A stretch of DNA of 64,000 nucleotides from Bog-473 sp963804055 (GCA_963804055.1 CAWDOU010000003.1:186001-250000), one strand, 5' to 3'. Positions 25,725-35,221 are shown, numbered from the stretch's first letter. Numbers and translations are program-made. Notes: generated by a model from the sequence alone, not told the origin.

Positions 25725-26096
25725 GTGTGATTCGCCGCGGCAGTCGGGACGACTGCCGGAGGAGACGGAGATTCAGCCCTCCCTCTGGATGGACGTGGAA
25801 GGGATCCTCGTCGGATCTCCATCAGATGGCATCGCCCAACTGAACGCCGCTCTCGGGGAGCACGCCCCGTGTCTGATTCGGAGGGTGCGTTCTACCTCCT
25901 TGCGACAGCAACGGCGAGGAACCACGACATGGACGTTCTCGTTGGTGCCCACGCCCCATTCTGTCGCCGCTTTGGCCCTGCCCCATAGCGCCGGATGGGC
26001 GGAATGCCTACCCATCCAGCTGGAATCCGGCAGTATGCGCTGGTGCGCAATGACCTCTTCAGGGTACTTCGATCAGCAGGAAACATCGCACCCTGA

Positions 26097-26621
26097 ATGC
26101 CTGTCGGACGACGTGTCGTGGTCACCGGCGTGGCCGGAGCCGGCAAGAGCACGTTCTCGCGAGCGCTGTCGCTCAAGACGGGCCTTCCTGTCATCCATCT
26201 CGACGTCCACTTCTGGAAACCGGGCTGGGTGGAACCCTCAGAGGACGAGTGGCGCCAGAAGCAGCGCGACCTGGTCACCAGCGACGAGTGGATTCTCGAC
26301 GGCAACTACCACGCCACCCTCGACCTTCGGCTCGAGCGCGCAGACACGGCGGTGTTCCTCGACACGCCATGGTGGGTCTGTGCGTGGCGAGCACTCGTCC
26401 GCGGGGTTCGCAGACGTCCGGTTGGCTTCCAGCTGCCCAACGGCTGCGACGAGTCGGCTTTGCGCCGTCTGCGGGAAGAATGGTCGCTGGCCTGGCGCAT
26501 CTGGCGAGGCCACCGCTCTGAGCGCGAACTGGAGCTCGGAATCCTGTCCGGGCACGCGGACCACGTCGTGCTCTACGTCCTGCGCTCCAAGCGTGCAGTC
26601 CGTGAATTCCTTGGCACCTGA
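26097..26621 (+). CDS. P-loop kinase of the adenylate kinase / topology modulation protein type
   Basis: The 174 aa product begins with a Walker A loop (GVAGAGKST, residues 11-19) after the strand RRVVVT. The phrase LPVIHLDVHFWKPGWVEPSE followed by WILDGNYHATLDLRLERADT is the hallmark of the small P-loop proteins called adenylate-kinase-related or FlaR/topology modulation proteins. A Trp/Arg-rich lid region (RGVRRRPVGFQLPNGCDESA) follows. The true substrate is unknown. ATG 26097 is used. Confidence 0.8.
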   Translation: MPVGRRVVVTGVAGAGKSTFSRALSLKTGLPVIHLDVHFWKPGWVEPSEDEWRQKQRDLVTSDEWILDGNYHATLDLRLERADTAVFLDTPWWVCAWRALVRGVRRRPVGFQLPNGCDESALRRLREEWSLAWRIWRGHRSERELELGILSGHADHVVLYVLRSKRAVREFLGT

Positions 26622-26960
26622 GAACCGTATTGGCTCGACCGGAGAAAGGGTGCCCCCGCGGGCCGGTTCGAGGCGCGGCTGAGGGCCGCTGAGTCGGGCC
26701 GCCGAATCGATGGTGACCAGTGATCAGCAGCCCGACCCTCGGGTGAGGCACCCCGGCTGGGTGGCCCCGTCTGGGCAATCGAACCCGGTGCAACCCCTTC
26801 GTCGGGAGGATGCAGTCGCGCGAAGAGGACTACGGCCCTTCTGCGTCGTCAGGGTGAGCATGAGCAGAGGGAGCCCCGTTCGCCGGGAGAGCATCACGGC
26901 GGCTCGGCGACATACGAGAATGCATGCAGATTCGTCCTGCCCGCGGCGCGGCATGTAAGA
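26622..26960. other. Non-coding stretch before the large secreted protein gene
   Basis: No reading frame stands out. A GGTTCGA-type segment on the minus strand near 26775 resembles a tRNA T-loop, but the flanking bases do not pair and no cloverleaf forms, so no tRNA is called. The promoter of the 26961 gene should lie here; I see no convincing -10/-35 pair. Confidence 0.4.
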
Positions 26961-29132
26961 GTGACGGTCATGTGTGGGGGAAGGAAGGCGGCGGCAGCGG
27001 TCGTCCTCGTGGCGGCTGTGGGTTTGCTCGCCGGAGCTGCACCGGAGCCGCCGGCGATGGCCGCGCCCGCGGCCATCACGTCAACCGCCGCGCCCACAAG
27101 CGGACCGGCGAGCAAGTACGACTGCGCCTTGAGCATCCGACCTGCCGACGCCGACTTCACCGGCATCGACGGCACCGCGTCGGAGATCGGCTGGGAGGGC
27201 AACCAGCAAGGAGTCGTCACCTGCCTCGGCGGGGTGTTCTACATCCAGGACACCCTCCTGAGGAACGACGCCATAGGCTTCGGCAAGAACTACGGCTTCG
27301 GCGTCTACGACGGTGGCCGGACCACATGGACCGATGCCGACGGCTACCTCCCGGCGCAGATCACATCGTTCAGTCGGGACGGCGCCAAGGTCTCCATCAC
27401 CGAGTTCTGCGACGAGGTGGTATTCGGCGGCGACGCCTTTGTGGCCGTCTACAGCCGGGTTGCCGTGACGAACACGACAGACCATGTGGTCGAGGTGGAC
27501 CCCGAGCCCTCACCCGGATTGGTGCCGCTCGATGCCGCGCCCGACGCGGTCGCGCCCCACGCCTCGGTCGATCACGACTACGTGATCGCCTCGGACCGCT
27601 TCGGGGCAACCTACCCGTGGCCGAGCGCGGCCGCCCTGGCCGGCGCCGGCACGTTCGACCAGCACTTCGCTCACATGGCCAGCTTCTGGAATGACCAGCT
27701 GGCCGCCATCACCGGGATCAGCGTCCCCGATCGGTCCCTCGACGACGCCTACCGCAGCGGGTTCATCTATACGCAGATCGCCCGCAGTGGCGACCAACTG
27801 GACGACGGGGTCAACGGCTACGAGGCCGAGTTCAACCACGACGTGATCGGCATCTTGTCCAATCTCTTCAACCAGGGCTACTTCACCGACGCCGACGCGC
27901 TCCTCCTCGAAGCGCGCAACGCCATGGAACAACCGGGCGAGGGTTTCTACAACGACGGGGTCTGGACGTACTCGGTGCCCTGGGCCATCTACCTGATGAA
28001 GACCGGAGACTTGGCCTTCGTGAAGCAGAATTTCGACTCGGAGGGGCCGCTCGGTGCTACGGAGCCGAGCATCGAGGACACCGCCCACGCGATCGCCGCC
28101 GGGAGGACCAGCCCTACGGGGATCATGGCGGCCACCAACGACATAGACACGCAGGGCTATTGGACGACCGATGACTACTCGGCCCTCATCGGTCTTGCCG
28201 CGTACCGCTATCTTGCGCAGCGCGTAGGAGACGCTCGCGAAGAGGCCTGGGCGACGGAGCAGTACGCCAGCCTGCTCTCGGCCACCAACAAGGCACTGGA
28301 CGCGACCATCGCCCGTTACCACCTCGACTACGTCCCCTGCTCGATCTTCCGACCCAACACGGCCAACCGGTGCAAGGACCCCAAGGACGCCAACTGGATG
28401 TCCCCACTCGGCTCCTGGGCCTGGGACGCGCCCCTTTTCGGAGCGACGGTCAACGGCCCTGGCGCGACCATGATCGACGCCACCTACGACTACGGCTTCG
28501 GCCGCCTCAGGGGCAAGCTCCCACCCAACACCTTTGGCGGATTTCCCGGTGACTACTACTCCACGGCGTACAACGCCGGCTACGGGACGGCCGGCCTTGC
28601 CAGCCAGCACCACCGCGATCAGGGGATCTTGAGCTACGAGTTCATGATCACTCACAGCCAGAGCGGTCCATACTCATGGTGGGAGAGCTCATCTGCCCCC
28701 TCGACCAAGAACCCGTGGATCGGACTTCACCCCGCGACCGGGCAAGGCGCCTCCCCGCACGCCTGGGGAATGTCGCAAGCCAACGGCGTGCTGCTGGCCT
28801 CGCTGGTGGCCGTGCGCACCGACGGCGCCCTTGTTGTGGGCCGGGGAGTCGCCCCTCAGTGGCTCGGCAATGACCGGACCATCTCGGTGACGAACTTCCC
28901 GACAACCGATGGCCGAAGGCTGACCCTCAGGATTTCGTCGAAAGGCCAGTCGGTATCGCTGGCGCTGCGCGGCCAGCCGCCTGCAGGCCCGGTGCTCTTC
29001 CAGCTGCCGCAGTTCGTCGACAACATAGCGACCACCTCGGCCGGTCGGATCGACCAAGGGAGCGGGACCGTGACGTTGTCACCGGGCACGAGAAGCGTCA
29101 CCGTGCACCTACGCGTTGCGCCTGGAGGCTGA
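26961..29132 (+). CDS. Large secreted protein, probably a six-hairpin glycosidase-like enzyme
   Basis: The 723 aa product starts with a signal peptide (AAAAVVLVAAVGLLAGAAPE, likely cleaved near AMA-AP). The first third is beta-rich (FTGIDGTASEIGWEGNQQGV). The middle, about residues 230-600, has recurring helix pairs with Trp/Tyr-Gly-rich turns (YRSGFIYTQIARSGDQLDDG, YNDGVWTYSVPWAIYLMKTG, DTQGYWTTDDYSALIGLAAY, YDYGFGRLRGKLPPNTFGGF), as in (alpha/alpha)6-barrel glycosidases. The C terminus is a beta domain. The exact family and substrate are not recognised. It acts outside the cell. Confidence 0.65.
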   Translation: MTVMCGGRKAAAAVVLVAAVGLLAGAAPEPPAMAAPAAITSTAAPTSGPASKYDCALSIRPADADFTGIDGTASEIGWEGNQQGVVTCLGGVFYIQDTLLRNDAIGFGKNYGFGVYDGGRTTWTDADGYLPAQITSFSRDGAKVSITEFCDEVVFGGDAFVAVYSRVAVTNTTDHVVEVDPEPSPGLVPLDAAPDAVAPHASVDHDYVIASDRFGATYPWPSAAALAGAGTFDQHFAHMASFWNDQLAAITGISVPDRSLDDAYRSGFIYTQIARSGDQLDDGVNGYEAEFNHDVIGILSNLFNQGYFTDADALLLEARNAMEQPGEGFYNDGVWTYSVPWAIYLMKTGDLAFVKQNFDSEGPLGATEPSIEDTAHAIAAGRTSPTGIMAATNDIDTQGYWTTDDYSALIGLAAYRYLAQRVGDAREEAWATEQYASLLSATNKALDATIARYHLDYVPCSIFRPNTANRCKDPKDANWMSPLGSWAWDAPLFGATVNGPGATMIDATYDYGFGRLRGKLPPNTFGGFPGDYYSTAYNAGYGTAGLASQHHRDQGILSYEFMITHSQSGPYSWWESSSAPSTKNPWIGLHPATGQGASPHAWGMSQANGVLLASLVAVRTDGALVVGRGVAPQWLGNDRTISVTNFPTTDGRRLTLRISSKGQSVSLALRGQPPAGPVLFQLPQFVDNIATTSAGRIDQGSGTVTLSPGTRSVTVHLRVAPGG

Positions 29133-29580
29133 GCGCGCAGGTTGCCCCACCACGGCGATGAAGATGGATCCGTCGTCGTGATCTGTCGAGTTGGCCTCTC
29201 CGTCCGCACGTTGTGGTCCCGGGATGTTCGCCACAACCGTGGCCTTCAGAGCCACCCAGCACACCCGTGGGGCAGTCGGCACCTGTGCGATATGGCTTTG
29301 TGGGGGTGGTTGGTGCAAATCCTGGGAATCCTCTTGACTTTCAAAGTCGGGTTCGTCAGAGTGAGCCGACTATGGCTCAGTCAAGTGCACCACTCCATTC
29401 GGACTTCGTCCGGTGCCTACGACTGATGCCGTCGCGCCCGTTCTTCGGCTGAGCGAGCCGTCGGCGTCGATCGCAGGCGCCTGACCCCGAACCGTAAGAA
29501 CACAGAACCGACACAGGACCATTGGCCTGAGGGCCGTTGGTCAACGATGTGACGCGCCATCGCGTCCAGAGGCAATCATC
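29133..29580. other. Non-coding stretch between the secreted protein and the AAA ATPase
   Basis: A perfect small palindrome GACTTTCAAAGTC occurs at 29336-29348 and could be an operator. No gene-like frame is seen. The last 20 bases contain AGAGG eight bases before the ATG of the ATPase gene, a usable ribosome binding site. Confidence 0.4.
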
Positions 29581-30693
29581 ATGAACAAGATTCCACGCAC
29601 CTCGCAAAGAGTGATGTCCTTCGACGACGCTGATTCGGTTGTCGATGCCAATGATCTCCTCTTCGTAGAGCACTACATCTCCGGCCACTACCGTTACGCA
29701 CAGAGTGTGACGTTGGCTCGCGCCCGTGAAACTGCTTCGTTGTTGCCGGCGGGTACCGAGCCTGATCGGGTCGCCGTCTTCGACGGGACCCGCTCGGTGC
29801 TGGCCAGCGGTCCCGGTTGGGTCTCGAGTGTCGTTCGGTGGGCTCACGGAAACGCCAGGATCACCGTGCTCGCGGTGTCCGAACAGTTGGCGAAGGACAT
29901 CCTCGCCGCTTCGAAGGCGGGAGCCGAAGAACCCAAAGCGGTCGATCACGCAAAGGCCGCCGTCGGCTTCTGGCATCAGGGGCGCCATGGGCCCGTTCGC
30001 CATGAGCGCCGAGTCGAAGTTCGGCTCTGGGAGGAGATCCGGGCCAACTACACGAGAACGGCCGCCCGAGCGCTCGACGACCTCATGGGCCGGACCCAGG
30101 GGCATGTGTCGGGGAAGCTCCTGTTGCTCCACGGCCCCCCGGGCACCGGCAAGACCACGGCGCTGCGAGCCTTGGCCGACGCCTGGCGGGGCTGGTGCCG
30201 ATTCGACTACGTGGTCGATCCCGAGCGCCTCTTCGGCGATCCTGCATACCTGCTCGGCGTCGCGCTCGACGACGAAGACGAGGATTCCGAGGCGGACCCC
30301 GCAGGAAAGCTGAAGGCGGCGAAGTCTCGACTGCTGATCCTCGAAGACTGTGACGAGCTCATCACGGCCGGCGCGAAGGAGCGTTCAGGTCAGGGTCTGG
30401 CCCGTCTGCTGAACTTGACCGACGGCCTGCTCGGTCAGGGGAGATCAATTCTGGTCGCTCTCACGACCAACGAACCGGTCGCCCGGCTTCACCCTGCCAT
30501 CGTGAGGCCCGGTCGCTGCATCGCGCAGATCGAAGTCGGCAAGCTGACGGCGAGCGAAGCCCGAGAGTGGCTCGGCAACCAGGTCCCTTTCCGCGGGGTC
30601 GAGGCCACATTGGCCGAGCTGGTTTCACTGCGAGAAGGGATTGGACACGAGAAAGCATGGGCGCCGATGACGTCAGTCGGCCAGTACCTCTAG
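29581..30693 (+). CDS. DUF5925-type AAA ATPase with a C-terminal GQYL
   Basis: The 370 aa product has an N-terminal DUF5925-like region (about residues 10-160) and one AAA module. Walker A is LLHGPPGTGKTT (about 183-193), Walker B LLILEDCDEL (251-260), sensor Asn in LTTNEP (about 297) and RPGR (309-312). The family is common in actinobacteria and has no settled role. The last four residues are GQYL, the same tail that docks Mpa and PafE to the actinobacterial proteasome. No canonical proteasomal-ATPase coiled coil or OB domain is visible. A proteasome link is inference. Confidence 0.85.
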   Translation: MNKIPRTSQRVMSFDDADSVVDANDLLFVEHYISGHYRYAQSVTLARARETASLLPAGTEPDRVAVFDGTRSVLASGPGWVSSVVRWAHGNARITVLAVSEQLAKDILAASKAGAEEPKAVDHAKAAVGFWHQGRHGPVRHERRVEVRLWEEIRANYTRTAARALDDLMGRTQGHVSGKLLLLHGPPGTGKTTALRALADAWRGWCRFDYVVDPERLFGDPAYLLGVALDDEDEDSEADPAGKLKAAKSRLLILEDCDELITAGAKERSGQGLARLLNLTDGLLGQGRSILVALTTNEPVARLHPAIVRPGRCIAQIEVGKLTASEAREWLGNQVPFRGVEATLAELVSLREGIGHEKAWAPMTSVGQYL

Positions 30694-30735
30694 GCCCCCC
30701 CGAACGCCGGTCCGAAGGCAGGCGACCCTGAAGGT

Positions 30736-31648
30736 TCAGGTCAGATCTTCAGATGCACTCCCGAACAGCCGGGAGCTGAGGCGGGCCAACTTGTCCGGGT
30801 TCGTCACGGAGCGGACGCCGACGATGGACCCGTCCATGATGTCGAGCACGAGGGCTGCGACCACGGCGCCTTCATGCACGAAGACCGTGGCCGGTTGCCC
30901 GTTGAGGACGGTGGCGCGGGGCGCCCCGTGCAGCTTCTTGGCCACATTGAGCAGAAACCGCGAACTGCGGTAGGGCCCGACCACCGGCCGCATGGCCGCC
31001 CTCACCTTGCCGCCGCCGTCCGTCCACACCACCACGTCGTCGGAGAGCATGGAGAGGAGCCCTGACAGGTCGCCCGTCGCGGCAGGCGGCGAGGAAGCGG
31101 TCCGTCAGGGCCCGCCCCTGGCGCAGATCCGCATCGAAGCGCTGGCGCCGTTCTTCGATCCGCTTGCGTGCCCGCGCCCCCAGCTGGCGGCAGGCCGCCG
31201 GGCTCCGCCCCAAGGAGCGGGCCACCTCCTCGAACGAGTAGCCGAAGATGTCGTGCAGCAGGTAGGCAGCGCGCTCGAGTGGCGTCAGCTCCTCGAGCAG
31301 CACCAGGAAGGCCAACGACAGCGAGTCGGCCTGCTCGGCCGCGTCCTCTTCGTCGACCAGCACCGGTTCGGGCAGCCACGGGCCGGCGTAGGTCACGCGA
31401 CGGGACCGGGCCGAGTTCAGCTGGTCGAGACAGAGCCGGGTCACGATGGTGACGAGATACGCGCGCACCGACTCGACCTCGTGGTCGTTGCGGCGCAGCC
31501 AGCGCAAGGAGGCGTCCTGGACGACGTCCTCCGCGTCCGCCGCACTGCCCAACATGCGGTAGGCGATGCCGAAGAGGAGCGGGCGCCATTCCTCGAAGGC
31601 CGCCGCGTCGGCATCGAGGTCAGGCAACGTCACTTCAGGCGACGGCAT
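30736..31648 (-). pseudogene. sigJ: SigJ-like sigma factor gene split by a one-base frameshift
   Basis: The first 188 codons from ATG 31648 encode an ECF sigma factor: region 2 (WRPLLFGIAYRMLGSAADAE, then DVVQDASLRWL) and region 4 (LERAAYLLHDIFGYSFEEVA). The SnoaL-like C-terminal domain typical of SigJ lies in another frame (LSMLSDDVVVWTDGGGKVRA, to SSRLFGSASEDLT). Dropping the extra A at about 31084 turns FLAACRDG into FLAAAATGDLSGLLSMLSDD, and the total becomes 303 aa with intact frame. It overlaps the end of the CMD gene upstream by 14 bases. It may be a real lesion or a base-calling error. Confidence 0.8.
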
Positions 31649-32216
31649 GGGGGCCGACGGCCCGCCCCGGGATCCCGCAGTTGTCCGAGAAGCCCTGGCT
31701 GCGCAGGCCCAGGCCTGCGTTGAAACGGGAGCGGAAGTTCTCCAGCGCCACCCAGGCGGCGAGCTCGACGAACTCCGCATCACCGAGCTGGGCCCTGATG
31801 CGGGCGGCCAGCTCGTCGGAGATCTCGGCCGGGCAGGCAGTCGCCGTCTCCGCGTACTCGAGCACGACCCGCTCGCGCTCGTCGAAGAGCGCACTGGTCC
31901 GCCAGGCCCCGACAGCCCGCACCTTGGCCGGGTCGACGCCCCGGTGCATCCCCTCGAAGTAGCCGTAGTCGACGCACCACGAGCAGCCGATCTGCATCCC
32001 TGTGGCCTGCACGGCGAGCCAGCGCAACGTCGGGTCGAGCTTCTTCCATCCGAGCTGGACGGCCGTCTCGAGACTGCCCATGGCCACGAGGACGCCGGCG
32101 TGGTGGGCCGCAGCCTCCGTCGGCTCGACCATCTGGCCGAAACGGCGCTTCGTGTATCTCGTGGCGAGGCGGGCCACGAAGCCTCGGGGGTTCTCCTGCA
32201 GTGGGACATGTGCCAT
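31635..32216 (-). CDS. Carboxymuconolactone decarboxylase family protein (AhpD-like)
   Basis: The 193 aa product has the AhpD/CMD fold. The redox pair is in MQIGCSWCVDYGYFEG (Cys 78, Cys 81) and the nearby His is in GMHRG, as in AhpD-like peroxidase partners. CPAEISDELAARIRAQLGDA and the following helices fit the family. Genes of this kind often stand next to SigJ-type sigma factors, as here, suggesting an oxidative or detoxification response controlled by that sigma factor. The next gene (sigJ-like) overlaps its end by 14 bases. Confidence 0.88.
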   Translation of the reverse strand: MAHVPLQENPRGFVARLATRYTKRRFGQMVEPTEAAAHHAGVLVAMGSLETAVQLGWKKLDPTLRWLAVQATGMQIGCSWCVDYGYFEGMHRGVDPAKVRAVGAWRTSALFDERERVVLEYAETATACPAEISDELAARIRAQLGDAEFVELAAWVALENFRSRFNAGLGLRSQGFSDNCGIPGRAVGPHAVA

Positions 32217-32296
32217 GGGTGCTCCCTTCGCCAGCTCAGTGCATTCTCCGTCACCCGGTCAGACGGGACAGAGCCCCCGGTTGTGACATGGGCCGA

Positions 32297-33067
32297 TCAG
32301 CCCACACCACCTGAGGGTTGCGCCGTCGTTCCGCCGTCCACCACGAACGTCTGCCCGGTGATCCACGAGGCGGCATCGGAGGCGAGGAACAAGGCCGCGG
32401 TGGCGATGTCGTCGGGCAGGCCCAGCCGGCGCAGGGGGATGTGGGCGGCGATCCTGTCCTCGCCGGGGCCCTCCCAGAGTGCGGCCGCCAGCTTCGTCTT
32501 GACCAGGCCCGGGGCCAGTGCGTTGACCCGGACGTCGGGGGCCAGCTCGAAGGAGAGCTGCCGGGTGATGTGCAGCACCGCCGCCTTGGTCACGTTGTAC
32601 CAGCCGATGCCGGGCTCGACCCCGAGGCCGCCGATGGAGGCCACGTTGAGCACCGAGCCCCGCAACCCCGCCTTCACCGCGGCAGCCGTCCAGACCAGGA
32701 TGGCCAGCTGGTTGACCTCGAACGTCTTCTGCGCCCGCACCACGTCGATGTCGATCATCGGGCCGAAGTACGGGTTGGTCCCAGCGTTGTTGACCAGGAT
32801 GTCGAGCCGGCCGAAGCGGTCCAGCGTCTCGGCCACACAGGCCTGGGCGTCCTCGGGCCGGCCGACGTGGGCCGCCGTCCAGGCCACCTGCTCCTCTGGC
32901 GCGCCCCCGGCGACGAGCCCTGCGGCCGCCTCGGCCAGATCGTCGGCCTTACGGGAGGTGATCATCACGTTGGCGCCGGCTTCCGCGAATCGGGAAGCCG
33001 TGGCCAGGCCGATCCCCCGGCTCCCCCCGGTGATCAGTGCCGTCTTTCCGTTGAGTTCGAGCTCCAT
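32297..33067 (-). CDS. Short-chain dehydrogenase/reductase
   Basis: The 256 aa product is a classical SDR. The NAD(P)-binding loop is TGGSRGIG (residues 13-20), the NNAG segment is at 93-96 and the catalytic triad is Ser 144 (NVASIGG), Tyr 157 and Lys 161 (WYNVTKA). The C-terminal GLPDDIATAALFLASDAASW and ITGQTFVVDGG are typical of 3-oxoacyl-ACP reductase-like SDRs. Arg/Ser residues after the second strand (ITSRKADD) suggest NADP. The substrate is unknown. ATG 33067 lies 66 bases from the divergent YyaL-like gene. Confidence 0.9.
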   Translation of the reverse strand: MELELNGKTALITGGSRGIGLATASRFAEAGANVMITSRKADDLAEAAAGLVAGGAPEEQVAWTAAHVGRPEDAQACVAETLDRFGRLDILVNNAGTNPYFGPMIDIDVVRAQKTFEVNQLAILVWTAAAVKAGLRGSVLNVASIGGLGVEPGIGWYNVTKAAVLHITRQLSFELAPDVRVNALAPGLVKTKLAAALWEGPGEDRIAAHIPLRRLGLPDDIATAALFLASDAASWITGQTFVVDGGTTAQPSGGVG

Positions 33068-33133
33068 CGCCCGAGCCTTGCACGGCACCGGTCGTGTGCG
33101 GCGGCCCGGGCGGGGAGCCGTAGCATCGCGGCC

Positions 33134-35221
33134 GTGAACCACCTGGCTGACGAGACCAGCCCGTATCTCCGCCAGCACGCCGACAACCCGGTCGAGTGGT
33201 TCCCCTGGGGGGACGAGGCCCTGCGCCGGGCCCGGGAGGAGGACAAGCCGCTCTTCGTCTCCATCGGCTACGCCTCCTGCCACTGGTGCCATGTGATGGC
33301 GCACGAGAGCTTCGAGGACCCCGACACGGCGGCGGTCCTCTCCAAGTCGTTCATCTCGGTCAAGGTCGACCGGGAGGAGCGTCCCGATCTCGACGCGGTC
33401 TACATGGCCGCCACACAGGCGCTCACCGGGTCCGGGGGCTGGCCGATGTCGGTGTTCTGCACGCCCGACGGGCGCCCCTTCTACGCCGGGACCTATTTCC
33501 CGCCGGTCGACCGCCAGGGGATGCCGTCGTTCCGCCGCGTGGTGGAGGCGCTGGGCAACGCCTGGAGCAACGAGCGGGCCCAGGTGCTCGAGCAGGCCGA
33601 CGCCCTGGTCGGTGCCGTGCAGCGGGAGCTGCGCTTGGCCGAGGCGCTCCGCAGCGAGGAGGAGGCAGCCGGCGGTGGGGACGGCGGCGCTGGTGCGGGT
33701 GCGGGTGCGGTGCCGGTGCTCCGGCTGGCCGGGACGCCCGCGGGCGGCGGGCCCGACCCCGACGCGCTGGTCGAGCGCGTGGTCAGCGGGATCGCGACGG
33801 GCTTCGACCCCGAGTGGGGAGGCTTCGGGCCCGCCCCCAAGTTCCCGCGGCCGAGCCTCGTCGAGCTGTGCCTCCGGCAGGCCCGGCACGGCGGCTCCGA
33901 TGCCCCGCACGCCCGGCACATGGGCCTGCGCACGCTCGACGCCATGGCGGCCGGGGGCATCTACGACCATCTCGTCGGGGGTTTCTGCCGGTACTCGACC
34001 GACGCCCTCTGGCTGGTGCCCCATTTCGAGAAGATGCTCACCGACCAGGCCCAGCTGGCCCGCGCCTATCTGCACGCCTGGCAGGACGGGGGGCGGGCGG
34101 AGTATCTCGGCGTCGTCACCGAGACCCTGGACTTCGTGTTGGGTGATCTCTCGACCCCCGAGGGCGCGCTCTACTCGTCCTTCGACGCCGACGCCGGCGG
34201 CATCGAGGGCGCGCATGCGACCTTCACCGTGCAAGACCTGCATGAGATCCTCCCCGCCTCCCTCGTGGCGCCGGCGGCGGAGTGGTACGGCATCACCCCG
34301 GGCGGGAACTGGGAGGGCCGCTCCATCCCTGTCCGCCCCGTCGGGTCCCCGCTGACGCGCCCACCCGAGGTGGAGGAGGCCCGCCGCCTGCTGGCGGCGG
34401 CCCGCGCCGAGCGGGTCCAGCCGGCGCGCGACGAAAAGGTGCTGACGGAATGGAATGCCATGACGGTGGCCACCCTGGCCGAGGTGGCGGGCGCCACCGG
34501 CCGGGCCGACTACGGTCGACGGGCCGAGGAGATCGGGGACTTCCTCTGGGCCTCCATGTACGACGGCGGGCGTCTCATGCGCAGCTGGCAAGGCGGGCGA
34601 GCGCGCCACCTCGCCGTGGCCGCCGACTATGCGTGGCTCGCCGAGGCCTCGTTCCGGCTCTCGGAGTGGACGGGCCGCTCGCTCTGGCGCCAGCGCGCCG
34701 TCCAGGCTGTCCACCAGCTCCTGGACCTGTTCTGGGACGAGGCGTCGGGTGGGTTCTTCACGACGGGCAGTGACGCCGAGGCGCTGGTGGTCCGCCCGAA
34801 GGAGTTCCTCGACGGTGCGGTCCCCGCCACCAATTCGGTCGCGGTCGCTGCGCTGCTCCACGCCGGGGCCTTCGTCGACGACCCTCGGCTGGAAGCGGCG
34901 GTCGAGCGCACCGTGACGCTGGCGGGCCCGCTGCTGGAGCGGCACCCCGGGGCCCTGGCGGACATGGTGGCGGCGCTGCCCATGTGGAACGGGCGCAACG
35001 AGATCGTGGTCACCGGCGAACGCCCGGACCTGCTCGCCGAGGTGCGCGGGGCGTGGCTCCCGGCGGCCGTGGTGGCGTGGGGCGAGGACGACGGCGGGCC
35101 GCTGTTCGCCGGGCGCCCGGCGGAGCCCGGCATGGCCTATGTCTGCCAGGGGCGCTCGTGCCGTGTGCCCGCGCCGGACACCGCTACCCTGGCGGGCCAG
35201 TTGGAGGCGCTGGTCGGATGA
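33134..35221 (+). CDS. YyaL-like thioredoxin-domain protein (DUF255)
   Basis: The 695 aa product opens with the DUF255 thioredoxin-like domain: SPYLRQHADNPVEWFPWGDE, then IGYASCHWCHVMAHESFEDP with Cys 49 and Cys 52, and VDREERPDLDAVYM. The rest is an (alpha/alpha) barrel of the N-acylglucosamine 2-epimerase-like superfamily (FDPEWGGFGPAPKFPRPSLV, GGIYDHLVGGFCRYS, DEKVLTEWNAMTVATLA). An Ala/Gly-rich insert with Glu residues lies around residue 175. Its function is poorly known. The start is GTG 33134; its stop overlaps the next gene (ATGA). Confidence 0.9.
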   Translation: MNHLADETSPYLRQHADNPVEWFPWGDEALRRAREEDKPLFVSIGYASCHWCHVMAHESFEDPDTAAVLSKSFISVKVDREERPDLDAVYMAATQALTGSGGWPMSVFCTPDGRPFYAGTYFPPVDRQGMPSFRRVVEALGNAWSNERAQVLEQADALVGAVQRELRLAEALRSEEEAAGGGDGGAGAGAGAVPVLRLAGTPAGGGPDPDALVERVVSGIATGFDPEWGGFGPAPKFPRPSLVELCLRQARHGGSDAPHARHMGLRTLDAMAAGGIYDHLVGGFCRYSTDALWLVPHFEKMLTDQAQLARAYLHAWQDGGRAEYLGVVTETLDFVLGDLSTPEGALYSSFDADAGGIEGAHATFTVQDLHEILPASLVAPAAEWYGITPGGNWEGRSIPVRPVGSPLTRPPEVEEARRLLAAARAERVQPARDEKVLTEWNAMTVATLAEVAGATGRADYGRRAEEIGDFLWASMYDGGRLMRSWQGGRARHLAVAADYAWLAEASFRLSEWTGRSLWRQRAVQAVHQLLDLFWDEASGGFFTTGSDAEALVVRPKEFLDGAVPATNSVAVAALLHAGAFVDDPRLEAAVERTVTLAGPLLERHPGALADMVAALPMWNGRNEIVVTGERPDLLAEVRGAWLPAAVVAWGEDDGGPLFAGRPAEPGMAYVCQGRSCRVPAPDTATLAGQLEALVG

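Noticed and set aside
26760..26800. tRNA-like T-loop (GGTTCGA) on the minus strand
   Set aside because: The flanking bases do not form the five-pair T stem, and no acceptor, D or anticodon arms can be built.
32318..33133. N-terminal extension of the YyaL-like frame across the SDR gene
   Set aside because: The extension is antisense to a clear SDR gene and the family N terminus begins at GTG 33134.
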